Of a stretch of DNA of 64,000 bases, positions 1 through 8,779 are shown in pieces (position 1 is the first letter of the stretch; each line of letters starts with the position of its first letter). A program made the translations under genes and the position numbers. The notes beneath the pieces are model-generated. The model saw only the letters and a program-made list of their open reading frames with translations, ran no database searches and was not told the origin of the DNA. Source of the DNA: Paenibacillus thalictri (GTDB taxonomy: Bacteria > Bacillota > Bacilli > Paenibacillales > NBRC-103111). The DNA is taken from positions 124,001 to 188,000 of the forward strand of contig NZ_SIRE01000003.1 in assembly GCF_004307995.1 (NCBI RefSeq), given 5' to 3'.

Positions 1-311
1 CCATTGCACCGCCCATAACGAGCTGAGTGCAAAGAAACGGTGTGTGCTTCACTCCGTGTATATCATACATAATCTGTAAAAATAGTATAAAAGAATAAGA
101 ACCGAATCACAAGTGAACTGTTTGACCGTTAACCGGAGCACCCTTTAGTTAATGTACATCGCAGTTTTTGAATCCATTTTCCAAATTGGATCTAAAAGTC
201 CCGGTCACTTCGACACGATTCGTAGCATAATTGAGTGAAAAGCCATATTGAATCGCAGGGGTGGAAATACAATAATTACATTATGCTATATGTAAATTAG
301 GAGGGTTTTCC
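1..311. other. Gene-free 5' edge of window
   Basis: No coding region is supported here. The stretch is AT-rich compared with the rest of the window and ends with a good ribosome binding site (TTAGGAGGG) just before the SLH-protein start at 312. A weak promoter-like AT-rich block lies at about 275-295. It is probably the upstream control region of the following gene. Confidence 0.5.
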
Positions 312-2594
312 ATGCGGATGAACAGGGGCTGGGTATGCAGTCTGCTCGGATTATCGATGTGCTTCGGATGTATCACCGCACCCGTCTCGGCAGAACTCAA
401 GCTCGATCCTTCTACGTTTGTGATCCCGGCGCCTATTATCGAGATCAACCCCGCCATCAAGGATTTGGTTACGTTCCAAAATTCCAGCGACGTGCGGTTG
501 AAATGGAAAACTCCAACGCTTGCAGCCGTTTTTACCGGTGGTCCCGCTGTTGGACCCGATCATTCGCTCTATGTGGGATATTCGTTTCCTTATATACTTG
601 TTGTAGTACATTTTATCACTGCATTTCATTCCGATGGGACGAAAAGCTGGACCTTCCAGCTCGATGAGGCCATCTTAACGCCTCCCACCGTTGGACCGGA
701 CGGTACGATCTATGTAGGTACTGGAAGCTATAATTCGGGTAAAATGACAGCCATTCGTCCGGATGGAACTAAGAAATGGGCTTTCGCATCGGGGCAATAT
801 ATTACTTCTGCTCCTGTGTTTGGAGCGGACGGTACGATATATGCGGCATCCAAAGACGGCATCCTTCATGCCCTGAATCCTCAGGACGGATCGGAAATTT
901 GGTGGTTGGATATGGAGACCCAGGCCCAGGCTTCCCTTGCGATGGGTCCCGACGGGACGATATACGCGACCAACGGTACTCCAACTCTTTATGCGATCAA
1001 ACCTAACGGTACGTTGAAATGGAAGGTTCAAACAAGCGGAGCGTTGAGTGCGAATCCCGCTCTAGGGCCGGATGGCACCATCTATACCGGATCCGCCGAT
1101 CATAACTTATACGCCATCTCGCCCAGCGGAGTTCAGAAGTGGGCTTACGATCAGGGCAGCAGCGTATATTCTCCTGCGGTTGGACAGGATGGGACTATCT
1201 TGTTCGGGTCAGAAGATACGAAGCTGAATGCCGTACTTCCCGATGGCAAGCTGAAATGGCAGTTTGCCGCAGGCGGCTCGAAGACTCCTCCGGCGCTCGG
1301 CCCGAACGGCCTTGTTTATACCCATTCTGCAAGCAATAAGGCGATTTATGCGCTTGGTCCGGATGGTACTGCACGATGGCAATACAGATTCGAAACCGAA
1401 GACCCACTGCCTTTTGCAGTTGGGAATGATGGTACTTTGTATGATGTATCCACCAAATTCCCCAAGGTGTATGATATTAACGATTTAGAGCACACTTTCG
1501 TAATGTACATTTATGCACTCAAGGTACCTGTGAAGACGATAACCTTGAATCAAACGGCGATTACTCTAACGGAGGGACAAAACACCAGCCTTACGGCCAC
1601 CATGACCCCAAGTTATGCTTCCAATCCCAATGTGACTTGGAAAAGCAGTAATCCGAATATAGCTTCCGTGGACAGCAAGGGCAACGTGAGCGCTCTTATC
1701 ACCGGTACCGTAGTGGTCACGGCAAGTTCAGGAGACGGCCCTCTTGCTCAGTCTAAAATTACGGTCACCAGCCGTCCGGTAACGACAACCGAAGTAAGCA
1801 GTGTTGTTGTGAACAAAAATGCGCTGTTCCTGCATGTCGGAGATAGCGAGTCACTTACCGCCAAGGTGATCCCCGATAACGCTTCGAATCAAAATGTATT
1901 GTGGATGAGCAGCAATCCGGGAGTGGCTGCCGTGAACATCAATGGAAAAGTAACTGCAAGCTCCACAGGTTCGGCGGACATTACGGTGAGGACTCAAGAT
2001 GGGAATTTTACAGCTATAAGCAAGGTTGTCGTATCGGCGGGGGCTGCTTCGGACTCCAGCCCTTTCACCGACATCAAGGGAAATTGGGCCGGCCCCGAGA
2101 TTGTGCGAGCGAACGAGATTAAAGTGGCTAGCGGTTATCCGGACTTCACTTTTCGGCCGAATGCGAACATTACCCGTTCTGAATTTACCGTTATGCTAAT
2201 GAACGGATTGAAGCCATCTGAAGAAACTGCGAATCTTACGTTCAACGATACGGATCAGATCGAGGACTGGGCGGCAAAGGCCGTGAAGCAAGCCGTAAAG
2301 CTGGGTATCATTAGCGGTTATCCCGACGGAACTTTCCGGCCAACGGCAAATATTACCCATGCAGAGATGATTTCCATGGTAGTAAAAGCTTCAGGCATAA
2401 CGCTCATTCCTGGAATAGCGACAGATTATGCCGACGACGCTGATATTCCCGACTGGGCCAAACCGGCGGCGGTTATTTCCGGCAAAAACAACCTGCTTGG
2501 CGGTACAGCTGACAATACATTTGTTCCCTCCGCTATGGCTACACGTGCCGAAGCGGTAACAGCCATTGTTAGGATGCTTGAGATTAAGCCCTGA
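312..2594 (+). CDS. S-layer-anchored protein: beta-propeller repeats, two Ig-like domains, three SLH domains
   Basis: The 760-residue protein starts with a signal peptide (charged MRMNR, hydrophobic core, cleavage near PVSA-E). Residues about 60-400 hold repeated PDGTIYVG/GPDGTIY blocks with Trp, typical of PQQ/Kelch-like quinoprotein propellers; the repeats look structural and no cofactor site is evident. Two Big_2 (bacterial Ig-like) domains follow (about 405-490 and 495-580, each with WKSSNPNIASVD-like cores). Three SLH domains then run to the C terminus (FTDIKGNWAGPEI, then YPDGTFRP repeats), which in Gram-positives bind pyruvylated cell-wall polymer. Seen: domain order and signal peptide. 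Inferred: a cell-surface protein held in the S-layer, perhaps binding a ligand. The start is set by GGAGGG 6 bp upstream. It is monocistronic, followed by a terminator. Confidence 0.9.
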   Translation: MRMNRGWVCSLLGLSMCFGCITAPVSAELKLDPSTFVIPAPIIEINPAIKDLVTFQNSSDVRLKWKTPTLAAVFTGGPAVGPDHSLYVGYSFPYILVVVHFITAFHSDGTKSWTFQLDEAILTPPTVGPDGTIYVGTGSYNSGKMTAIRPDGTKKWAFASGQYITSAPVFGADGTIYAASKDGILHALNPQDGSEIWWLDMETQAQASLAMGPDGTIYATNGTPTLYAIKPNGTLKWKVQTSGALSANPALGPDGTIYTGSADHNLYAISPSGVQKWAYDQGSSVYSPAVGQDGTILFGSEDTKLNAVLPDGKLKWQFAAGGSKTPPALGPNGLVYTHSASNKAIYALGPDGTARWQYRFETEDPLPFAVGNDGTLYDVSTKFPKVYDINDLEHTFVMYIYALKVPVKTITLNQTAITLTEGQNTSLTATMTPSYASNPNVTWKSSNPNIASVDSKGNVSALITGTVVVTASSGDGPLAQSKITVTSRPVTTTEVSSVVVNKNALFLHVGDSESLTAKVIPDNASNQNVLWMSSNPGVAAVNINGKVTASSTGSADITVRTQDGNFTAISKVVVSAGAASDSSPFTDIKGNWAGPEIVRANEIKVASGYPDFTFRPNANITRSEFTVMLMNGLKPSEETANLTFNDTDQIEDWAAKAVKQAVKLGIISGYPDGTFRPTANITHAEMISMVVKASGITLIPGIATDYADDADIPDWAKPAAVISGKNNLLGGTADNTFVPSAMATRAEAVTAIVRMLEIKP

Positions 2595-2645
2595 CTTCTC
2601 AGGTCAGCCAATGCTTGTCTGTAGTAAGAGCGGCCAACTTTAGGA

Positions 2646-2701
2646 ATGGACCTTTCACGGTAAAATGAAGCGAACCGTTGGAAGGTCTATTTTCTTTTTC
2701 C
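2646..2701 (+). terminator. Probable intrinsic terminator after SLH gene
   Basis: Imperfect hairpin between GACCTTTCACGGT (2649-2661) and ACCGTTGGAAGGTC (2674-2687), followed by the T-rich TATTTTCTTTTT. Confidence 0.7.
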
Positions 2702-2863
2702 AAAGCAAGGGCTGAGTGGGGGGAATGATGGATGTGAGTCGCATAAAGCGGATAAATGGAGCATGATTCACCATAATGGTTCTGTTCAAAATAGCCGGGA
2801 GCAACTACATTATTTATTGTAAGAACAAATTCGTTATAAAGGATTTGTAGAGGTGGAGAGCAT

Positions 2864-3784
2864 ATGACGACCAATAAACAGCTGTTAAATATGGAAGGCA
2901 TAGTTACTGTCTTAAATACGCCATTTACCGCCTTGGATACAATTGATACGGACGCCGTCCGCGCTAATGTGAACCTGGCGATTCGCGCCGGGGTTGCCGG
3001 ATTCCTTGTTCCCGCCATGGCCAGCGAAGTCGGCAAGCTGAGCGGCGAAGAAAGAAAGCTGCTGGTGCAAACCGTGGTAGAGGAAACAAAAGGCAGGGTG
3101 CCTGTCATCGGCGGCGGGTCTGCCCCGACAAGCGAAGAAAGGGTCTACACGGTAACCGGGTTGATTGAGCTGGGCTGCGACGGTGTGCTGGTCAGCATCC
3201 CTTATGAAAATGACGAGCAATACGAAAGGGAAGTATGGAGTATTGCCGAACTGAAGCCGCCTTTTCTTATGCTCCAGGATTGGGATTTTGGCGGTTACGG
3301 CATCCCCTTGCCGCTCATATGCAAGTTGTTCCGGGAAGTGGATGTGTTTCGCAGCATCAAAATCGAAGTCGTTCCGGCGGGTACCAAATACAGCGAGGTG
3401 CTCGCGGCAACGGAGGGCCGGCTGCATGTTGCCGGCGGATGGGCGGTAAGCCAAATGATCGACGGATTGGACCGCGGCGTGCACGCCTTTATGCCTACCG
3501 GCATGCACGATATTTACACGTGCATCTATTCCTTGTACAAGCAAGGCGAGCGGGACCGGGCGGTGCGGCTGTTCCACGATCTGCTGCCGGTGCTTGCTTT
3601 TGCCAATCAGCATCTGGACATCTCGATCCATTTTTTCAAACGGCTCTTATTTGCCCAAGGTATTTATTCGACGCCACACGTGCGGGAGCCAATCCTGCCG
3701 TTTGACAAGTACCACGAGAGAAGTACGGAAGAACTAATTGCGCTTGTGCAGAGATTATCCAAGGAAATAAGCGGGCTATTGTAA
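2864..3784 (+). CDS. Dihydrodipicolinate synthase (DapA/NAL) family aldolase
   Basis: The 306 residues fit a class I aldolase TIM barrel of the DapA/N-acetylneuraminate lyase family: TPF near residue 22, a GGG loop near 84 (VIGGGSAPTSEE) and a Schiff-base lysine in FRSIKIEV (about 167). These enzymes condense or cleave pyruvate with an aldehyde; it is cytoplasmic. Oddly, the conserved Tyr of the usual YNxP segment on strand 5 is not visible; the equivalent place reads MLQDWDFGGYGIP, so it may be a divergent hydrolase or aldolase rather than the lysine-pathway enzyme. GGTGGAG sits before the ATG. No sugar-acid catabolic partner is adjacent: upstream is an SLH protein, downstream an ArsR regulator. 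Family assignment is firm; substrate is unknown. Confidence 0.85.
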   Translation: MTTNKQLLNMEGIVTVLNTPFTALDTIDTDAVRANVNLAIRAGVAGFLVPAMASEVGKLSGEERKLLVQTVVEETKGRVPVIGGGSAPTSEERVYTVTGLIELGCDGVLVSIPYENDEQYEREVWSIAELKPPFLMLQDWDFGGYGIPLPLICKLFREVDVFRSIKIEVVPAGTKYSEVLAATEGRLHVAGGWAVSQMIDGLDRGVHAFMPTGMHDIYTCIYSLYKQGERDRAVRLFHDLLPVLAFANQHLDISIHFFKRLLFAQGIYSTPHVREPILPFDKYHERSTEELIALVQRLSKEISGLL

Positions 3785-3816
3785 TATGCTGTACTTCGGA
3801 TATTCCGATTGCTATT

Positions 3817-3831
3817 TCTATAAAAATAGAT
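3817..3831. promoter_or_regulatory. Probable ArsR operator, box 1
   Basis: TCTATAAAAATAGAT is the exact reverse complement of 4201-4215. It is itself an inverted repeat (TCTAT/ATAGA with a 4-bp spacer). It lies 12 bp before the ArsR start, suggesting autorepression. Confidence 0.6.
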
Positions 3832-3843
3832 ATAATAAACGAC

Positions 3844-4155
3844 ATGGATACTTTATCTGTGATCAAAGCGTTGTCCAATGAGACAAGATACCATATTCTC
3901 GAATGGCTGAAGGACCCGGACCAGCATTTCGGTTCCATAAATCAGATGCCAAGCGGCTGTGATTTCGCAGGCGGCGTATGCGTCGGGGCGATTTCGGCGA
4001 AGTCGGGCTTGGCGCAGTCTGTCATCTCCAGTTATTTGGTGAAGATGCAGAAGGCCGGTTTGCTGGAAGCGAGAAGGCACTGCCAGTGGACCTATTACCG
4101 CCGCAATGAGCAAGGTATCGCCGCATTTAAAGAATCCATTCTTAAGGACCTGTAA
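3844..4155 (+). CDS. ArsR-family winged-helix repressor with cysteine-bearing loop
   Basis: The 103-residue protein has the ArsR fold: ALSNETRYHILEWLK helix near the N terminus, recognition helix SGLAQSVISSYLVKMQKAGLL (about 54-74), then a basic wing (RRHCQWTYYRRN). An insert between helices carries Cys39 and Cys46 (SGCDFAGGVCVG); Cys80 is in the wing. ArsR proteins release DNA on binding metals or after thiol modification. Two copies of one palindromic box flank this gene (before itself and before the Old Yellow Enzyme gene), so it very likely controls both. Inference: an electrophile- or redox-responsive repressor of the downstream ene-reductase. The ribosome binding site is weak, so the start is less certain. 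Confidence 0.85.
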   Translation: MDTLSVIKALSNETRYHILEWLKDPDQHFGSINQMPSGCDFAGGVCVGAISAKSGLAQSVISSYLVKMQKAGLLEARRHCQWTYYRRNEQGIAAFKESILKDL

Positions 4156-4200
4156 CGATGTGTCATTGTCTGAGAAGGGTCCATTGTTTTTAGCATGTGT

Positions 4201-4215
4201 ATCTATTTTTATAGA
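4201..4215. promoter_or_regulatory. Probable ArsR operator, box 2
   Basis: ATCTATTTTTATAGA, identical in inverted orientation to the box before the ArsR gene, followed by a further TATATAGAAATA half-site. It lies 41 bp before the Old Yellow Enzyme start. Confidence 0.6.
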
Positions 4216-4256
4216 TATATAGAAATACATACAAAGATAAAGCTGGAGGGATTCCT

Positions 4257-5378
4257 ATGGGAAATCAAGAGAAAACAACTGCAAGCGTGAAACCATTATT
4301 TACGCCGTTTGTGTCTGACAAGCTGGCGTTATCAAGCCGTATCGTCATGGCGCCGATGACGCGAAGTTTCTCACCCGGTGGCGTTCCGGGGCCTAACGTA
4401 GCGGCTTATTACAGAAGACGCGCGGAGAACGGCGTCGGGCTGATCGTTACCGAAGGAACGGTCATTAACGAACCGGCATCGACGGGAGATCCGAACGTGC
4501 CGAACTTCTACGGAGAGCAGGCTTTGGCGGGCTGGGCTCATGTCGTGCAGGAAGTGCACGCAGCCGGCGGCAAAATCGTGCCGCAGCTGTGGCACGTAGG
4601 CATGACGCGCAATAACGGCTCCCTGCCGTTTCCGGATGCTCCGTCGATCGGACCTTCCGGCTTGAATTTGGCCGGTGAACAAGTCAACGAACCGATCAGC
4701 CGGGAAAAAATCGGCGAGCTGATCCAAGCATTTGCGCAAGCGGCCGCCGACGCGAAGCGGATCGGCTTCGACGGCATCGAGCTGCATGGCGCTCACGGCT
4801 ATTTGATCGACCAATTTTTGTGGGAGCAAACCAACCAGCGGACGGACGAATATGGAGGCAATCTCGTGAATCGCACCCGCTTTGCGGCGGAAGTCGTGAG
4901 CGCTTGCCGCGAGGCGGTTGGACCCGATTTTCCGATCATCTTAAGGTTATCGCAGTGGAAATCGGGATCTTATGATGCGAAACTCGCGGCGAATCCCGAC
5001 GAGCTGCTGCAACTGCTCACACCGCTGGTTGAAGCCGGCGTTGATATATTCCACTGCTCGACCCGCCGGTTCTGGGAGCCCGAGTTCGCAGGTTCGCCAT
5101 TGAACTTTGCCGGCTGGGTGAAGAAGCTGACTGGCAAACCGGTTATTACCGTCGGCTCCGTCGGACTGGATTCGGAGTTTATCAATTCGTTCCGCGGAGA
5201 AAGCGCCGGTACTTCGGATATTGATACATTGCTTTCCCGCTTGGAAGCTGAAGAGTTTGACCTCGTGGCAGTGGGCCGCGCCTTGCTGGTCGATCCGGCA
5301 TGGGCTGCAAAAATTCGCGACGGTCGGCTTGACGAGCTTGTGCCGTTTACCGCGGAAGCTTTTAGAACGCTGAGTTAA
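4257..5378 (+). CDS. Old Yellow Enzyme family NADH:flavin oxidoreductase
   Basis: The 373-residue protein is an FMN-dependent TIM barrel of the OYE/NemA family, which reduces activated C=C bonds or nitro groups with NAD(P)H. Visible markers are the N-terminal KNRIVMAPMTR-like strand (RIVMAPMTR), the FMN/substrate loop FDGIELHGAHGYLIDQF (His-Ala-His), then NQRTDEYGG, and the C-terminal phosphate site VGRALLVDP. Cytoplasmic. Start chosen by GGAGGG 6 bp upstream. It directly follows the ArsR gene and carries the same operator-like box in its leader, so induction by electrophiles sensed by that repressor is likely (inferred). A strong terminator follows. Confidence 0.92.
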   Translation: MGNQEKTTASVKPLFTPFVSDKLALSSRIVMAPMTRSFSPGGVPGPNVAAYYRRRAENGVGLIVTEGTVINEPASTGDPNVPNFYGEQALAGWAHVVQEVHAAGGKIVPQLWHVGMTRNNGSLPFPDAPSIGPSGLNLAGEQVNEPISREKIGELIQAFAQAAADAKRIGFDGIELHGAHGYLIDQFLWEQTNQRTDEYGGNLVNRTRFAAEVVSACREAVGPDFPIILRLSQWKSGSYDAKLAANPDELLQLLTPLVEAGVDIFHCSTRRFWEPEFAGSPLNFAGWVKKLTGKPVITVGSVGLDSEFINSFRGESAGTSDIDTLLSRLEAEEFDLVAVGRALLVDPAWAAKIRDGRLDELVPFTAEAFRTLS

Positions 5379-5390
5379 GTACAGGAAGAG

Positions 5391-5445
5391 AAGAGGGTGC
5401 AGTTCAAAGTCATATCATGGCTCTGAACTGCACCCTCTTTTTCTT
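5391..5445 (+). terminator. Intrinsic terminator after Old Yellow Enzyme gene
   Basis: Perfect 16-bp stem AAGAGGGTGCAGTTCA (5391-5406) / TGAACTGCACCCTCTT (5424-5439) followed by T-rich sequence. Confidence 0.9.
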
Positions 5446-5568
5446 TGGAACAGCCTTATCTTGCGCAGCAGAGATACGTCATGCCCACCACTGCAGCGTA
5501 GTTCCGTTCGGCTTGTGTCAGCATGTCAGATGATTGTGCTGGCCGGCCGGCCGGCGGATTATACGCGA

Positions 5569-6348
5569 TCAGTTAAGCGTGATCGAAGCGATGCTGCCGT
5601 CGGTAGCAAAATCGGTCGTATACACGACGTTGGCCGTTGCGGTGAATTCCCCGGCGGGGCCTTTGATTTTGATCGTCGGGGTAGAAGAATAACCGGCACC
5701 GGCTTGCACGACGGTTACTCCGGTGACAACGCCATCGGTAACTGTTGTAGCGAATTCGGCGGGCACTCTTTTCCAGACTTCACCTTTAACCCCGCTGTAA
5801 CGGTAGTAGTTGGATACTTCATCCAGACGCTCGTTAGTGATGCCGTAAGGCGCGAGCACTTTCATTAAAGCGGCTTTGTTCGCCTGCGCTTCCTCTTGTG
5901 TCGGGCCGGAGCTTCCGGCTCCTGCAGGCCTTACGCCGCTGAATGCTTCTCTGAATACTTCGGACGGTACGCCCAGTGCGGCGGCGATAAGCACGATCGG
6001 TCTGCCGTGATCTTGAGGGTCGGTGTCATATCCCCCGGAGATCGTGATCGTGTAGCCATTCTGATCGGTGATGCTCGTACTTTCCGTTCCGTGCTGCGCC
6101 TGGTTTACAGGAGCAGTCGGCCTTGGTTGGCCGCTCTCCGGACCTGGAGGTTGTTGCTGCTGACCGCTGCCTTCAGGAGGTCTTGGCCCTGCCGGTTTTT
6201 GCTTTCGGGGAGGATTCTGGCCGGCTGCTTGTGCTTGTACGCCGTTTTTGTTATCGGATGGATCGCTGCAAGCATAAGCAAGCGGAACGGAGATGGCGCT
6301 GGCGGCGAGCAGAACGGTTAAAGCGGTAAGTACTTTTTTAGTTTTCAT
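5569..6348 (-). CDS. Secreted protein of unknown function with proline-rich linker
   Basis: I do not recognise the family. The 259-residue product starts at 6348, where AGAGGAGC precedes ATG; a longer in-frame ATG at 6411 lacks a site. Residues 1-27 are a signal peptide ending LAYA-C (an AxA site; a lipobox is not convincing). Residues about 35-75 are a Pro/Gln/Gly-rich linker. The C-terminal part holds a strand-rich segment with GVTVVQAGAGYSSTPTIKI, a motif seen in secreted Gram-positive proteins of unknown role. It sits downstream of, and on the same strand as, the two-component system, separated by a palindromic repeat. It is probably extracytoplasmic. Confidence 0.75.
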   Translation of the reverse strand: MKTKKVLTALTVLLAASAISVPLAYACSDPSDNKNGVQAQAAGQNPPRKQKPAGPRPPEGSGQQQQPPGPESGQPRPTAPVNQAQHGTESTSITDQNGYTITISGGYDTDPQDHGRPIVLIAAALGVPSEVFREAFSGVRPAGAGSSGPTQEEAQANKAALMKVLAPYGITNERLDEVSNYYRYSGVKGEVWKRVPAEFATTVTDGVVTGVTVVQAGAGYSSTPTIKIKGPAGEFTATANVVYTTDFATDGSIASITLN

Positions 6349-6684
6349 AATAAAAGCTCCTCTCGAATAGGGAATGGATGTGTTGTTGATAGACCTAGAA
6401 TAAAGCGCCAATGTGTCAGTAATACGTCCAGATCCTATTCGCGAGAAAAAAGTTTGTTAAGCCGGCGGAAAGGCCTTGATCGGCCGGGGGCCACTGAAAA
6501 AGTAGCGTAGTGAGCGAAATCATGCTGGGGAAGCGCCAGCATTCGCTTTTGTCCCCGAATTTCTTGAATTTCACCTGCCAAAAGCAGGTAAAATTCAAGA
6601 AATTCGGGGACAATTGGCGATCGTAAGCATGATTCGTTCATGCAGCGTTCACTTTTTCAGTGGCCCCAACGACCGGGGGGCTTT
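6349..6684. other. Intergenic region carrying palindromic repeat copy A
   Basis: No gene is supported. The region holds the promoter side of the secreted-protein gene (about 6349-6450), palindromic element copy A (6487-6667), and a GC-rich plus T-tract sequence after it. Short ORFs seen here are translations of the repeat. Confidence 0.6.
6487..6667 (+). repeat. Palindromic MITE-like element, copy A (181 bp)
   Basis: Perfect 17-bp terminal inverted repeats GGGGCCACTGAAAAAGT (6487-6503) and ACTTTTTCAGTGGCCCC (6651-6667). A second, nearly perfect stem occupies the centre (about 6554-6613) around the tip ACCTGC-CAAAA-GCAGGT, so most of the unit can fold as one long hairpin. It shares high identity over its length with 56182-56353, in the same orientation, and lower identity with 51406-51579, inverted. 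No transposase is inside. The flanks ATCGGCCG (left) and AACGACCG (right) could be a decayed 8-bp duplication. Confidence 0.88.
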
Positions 6685-8109
6685 TTATTCCGGCCGCTGT
6701 CCGGGAAGCAGGAACTCAAACGTGGTGTTTCCGGGAGAACTGCCGGCCAGACGGAGCTGGCCATTCATGGCGGTAGCGAGCATCCGGCTGTAGGTGAGCC
6801 CAAGCCCGAGGCCGCCGACGGCAAGTTTCTTTTGCCCGCCCCGGTAATATCTCTCAAAAATGTTGGCCTGCTCGTTTTCCGGTATGCCCGGCCCGTTGTC
6901 CCTGACTATGATTACATACCCGTGGTCCGAACGTTCCGATAACGCGACACGAATCGTGCCTCCGTTTTGGAACGCTTGCCTGCTGTTATTCAGCAAATTG
7001 ACAATAATTTGCTGGATGCGTCCGGCATCCCCTACGGTCATGCAGGTACGGTCGGGAATATCGGTAACGATCTCCAGTCCTTCGTCTTGATAAAGCTGTT
7101 CCCATTGATAGACGATTTCGCCGAGCAGCTTGCCCAAATCGATGCGCTCCTGCCGGACTTTGATCGAACCGGAAGCAAAAGCGTTAAAATCGAGCAGGTC
7201 GGTGACCATATGCTGCAGCCTGCGTGTTTGCTCCAGCGAAATATCGAGAAATTCCTCCGCTTCGCGGTCTGCCACCACTTGGTCGCGAACCGCGCGAATC
7301 AAGCCGTGAATGGAGGCGACAGGCGTTTTGAGCTCATGGGTAACCCCAGCGAGCAGCTCCGTCCGCAGCTCCTCCAGCTTGCCCAGACGCGCGGCCAGCG
7401 TCCGAAACGATACAAGCAGCTCATGAATTTCTTTTTCCTTTACGTGATCCGGCACATCGACATCATAATCCCCAGCTTCCATCTTCCTCAGCGCTTCGGA
7501 CAAGCGGACAACAGGCTTGCGCAAATTCCAAATCAGCAAATAAATGATCGTCCAGCCCAGCAAACCTGCGCACAAAAGCAAGGAACCGATCAGCATGTAG
7601 TTCTGGTTTACACTGGAAATATCGTGATAAGCGTAAGCGATCACCATGGTTCCGACAGGGGATTGTTTGTACAACACGGGAACGTTCAGGAGGTAATAAT
7701 CTCCCGTTATTCCGGCGCTGAAACGATCGGGGGACGGCGGTTTCGCGCCGATATCCAGCGCCTGCGAGCCAGGCGGGCCTGGCGCTATTTTGTAAAACAC
7801 GGGAGCCCCGCCGCGGTCAAATAAACTTAAGGAGAATTGCCCGGGAAGCTGATAACGGCGCTGCGTGCTGTCGATCCACTCATAGAAGCCGGGAGGAACC
7901 GCAATTTCGCCTTGTTTTTCGTCCGTTACATATCGGGCCGCCTCTTGGGCAAACTGCTCGAGGGATTGCTTGCGCTCACGAATCGTATCCTCCCTGATCC
8001 AAAATATACAGGTTAACCCGATTGTAAGCAGGCCGATAAAAAGTGTAAGCACGTACCGGAACGTCCACCGTTGAAGCAACGTTTGGCGTTTAATTGGTTT
8101 TGGCTGCAT
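6685..8109 (-). CDS. OmpR-partner sensor histidine kinase
   Basis: The 474-residue kinase has TM1 at about 17-38, an extracytoplasmic sensor of about 130 residues without a recognised fold, TM2 at about 172-194, a HAMP linker, HisKA with phospho-acceptor His258 (AGVTHELKTPVA), and HATPase_c with N box (IIVNLLNNSRQAF), G1 (DNGPGIPE) and G2 (GGLGLGL). It autophosphorylates at the membrane and passes phosphate to the response regulator encoded just upstream. Its ATG overlaps the regulator's last 20 bases, so the two are translationally coupled. The signal is unknown; the linked downstream secreted protein may be a target or ligand (inference). Confidence 0.93.
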   Translation of the reverse strand: MQPKPIKRQTLLQRWTFRYVLTLFIGLLTIGLTCIFWIREDTIRERKQSLEQFAQEAARYVTDEKQGEIAVPPGFYEWIDSTQRRYQLPGQFSLSLFDRGGAPVFYKIAPGPPGSQALDIGAKPPSPDRFSAGITGDYYLLNVPVLYKQSPVGTMVIAYAYHDISSVNQNYMLIGSLLLCAGLLGWTIIYLLIWNLRKPVVRLSEALRKMEAGDYDVDVPDHVKEKEIHELLVSFRTLAARLGKLEELRTELLAGVTHELKTPVASIHGLIRAVRDQVVADREAEEFLDISLEQTRRLQHMVTDLLDFNAFASGSIKVRQERIDLGKLLGEIVYQWEQLYQDEGLEIVTDIPDRTCMTVGDAGRIQQIIVNLLNNSRQAFQNGGTIRVALSERSDHGYVIIVRDNGPGIPENEQANIFERYYRGGQKKLAVGGLGLGLTYSRMLATAMNGQLRLAGSSPGNTTFEFLLPGQRPE

Positions 8110-8779
8110 ACAGCTGGTACCCCGTCCCTCTCAGCGTTCTGAGTTCTCCTTCTTCCGGGGGCCAATGCAGCAGCAGCTTCCGCAGCCGCTTGATCGCCAG
8201 ATCTACGGCCCGGTCGCTGCCTTCGTAATCGATGCCCCATACTTTCTCAATCAACTGCTCCCGGCTGAAAATCTGATTCGGATGCTCGGCAAGGAACATC
8301 AGAAGCGACAAGTCACGGGGCGTGATCGACAAATTAGCCCCATTCAGAAAAACGCTGCGCGATTTAAAGTCGATGCGGAAGCTCCCGAATGTAACTTGGT
8401 CGGAGCCGACAATAGAATGGGTAGGACGTCTGAGCACAGCATGAATACGGGCCACGACTTCATCGGGCTCAAACGGCTTGGACATATAGTCGTCCGCTCC
8501 TTCGTTTAGCCCCATGATCCGGTCGCCGACTTCGCCTCGGGCGGTCAGCATAATGACCGGGCATGCGCTTTTGCGGCGGATATGCTGCAGCACCTCCCAG
8601 CCGTTCATACCCGGGAGCAGCACATCAAGAACGACAAGCGAAGGCGGATCGGCGTCAAATGACGCAGCGGCCTGTTTACCGTCCCGGCAAATACGGCAAT
8701 CGTATCCCGCTTTGCGGATATAGGCGGCAAGGACCCGGGAAATGGCGTCTTCGTCTTCAACAATCAGAATTGTTTTCAT
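8090..8779 (-). CDS. OmpR/PhoB-family response regulator
   Basis: Read from the ATG at 8779 (preceded by CGGAGGAC), the 229-residue product has a REC domain with acidic pocket EDED (8-11), phospho-acceptor Asp52 (VVLDVLLPGMNG) and Lys near 103 (MSKPFEP), then a winged-helix DNA-binding domain ending GTGYQLYA. It is the partner of the overlapping histidine kinase. The same frame stays open upstream to 9013 and would add a signal-peptide-like segment; I reject that extension as the regulator start because a REC domain must be cytoplasmic and the 8779 site is strong, but it is listed separately as odd. Confidence 0.93.
   Translation of the reverse strand: MKTILIVEDEDAISRVLAAYIRKAGYDCRICRDGKQAAASFDADPPSLVVLDVLLPGMNGWEVLQHIRRKSACPVIMLTARGEVGDRIMGLNEGADDYMSKPFEPDEVVARIHAVLRRPTHSIVGSDQVTFGSFRIDFKSRSVFLNGANLSITPRDLSLLMFLAEHPNQIFSREQLIEKVWGIDYEGSDRAVDLAIKRLRKLLLHWPPEEGELRTLRGTGYQLYAAKTN

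Noticed and set aside
2599..3108. Minus-strand ORFs overlapping the DapA-family gene
   Set aside because: They mirror a well-supported gene in a GC-rich frame and show no recognisable domain or start signal.
5541..5556. GGCCGGCC tandem repeat
   Set aside because: A short GC-rich simple repeat near a gene end with no further structure.
6435..6641. Conserved short protein (MNE..RSPIV.EFL.LY) in copies A, B and C of the palindromic element
   Set aside because: Comparing A and C codon by codon by eye gives about 18 replacement and only 3 silent changes over roughly 50 codons, so there is no sign of protein-level selection; the shared frame follows from shared DNA, and the 9-bp indel is in frame by chance.
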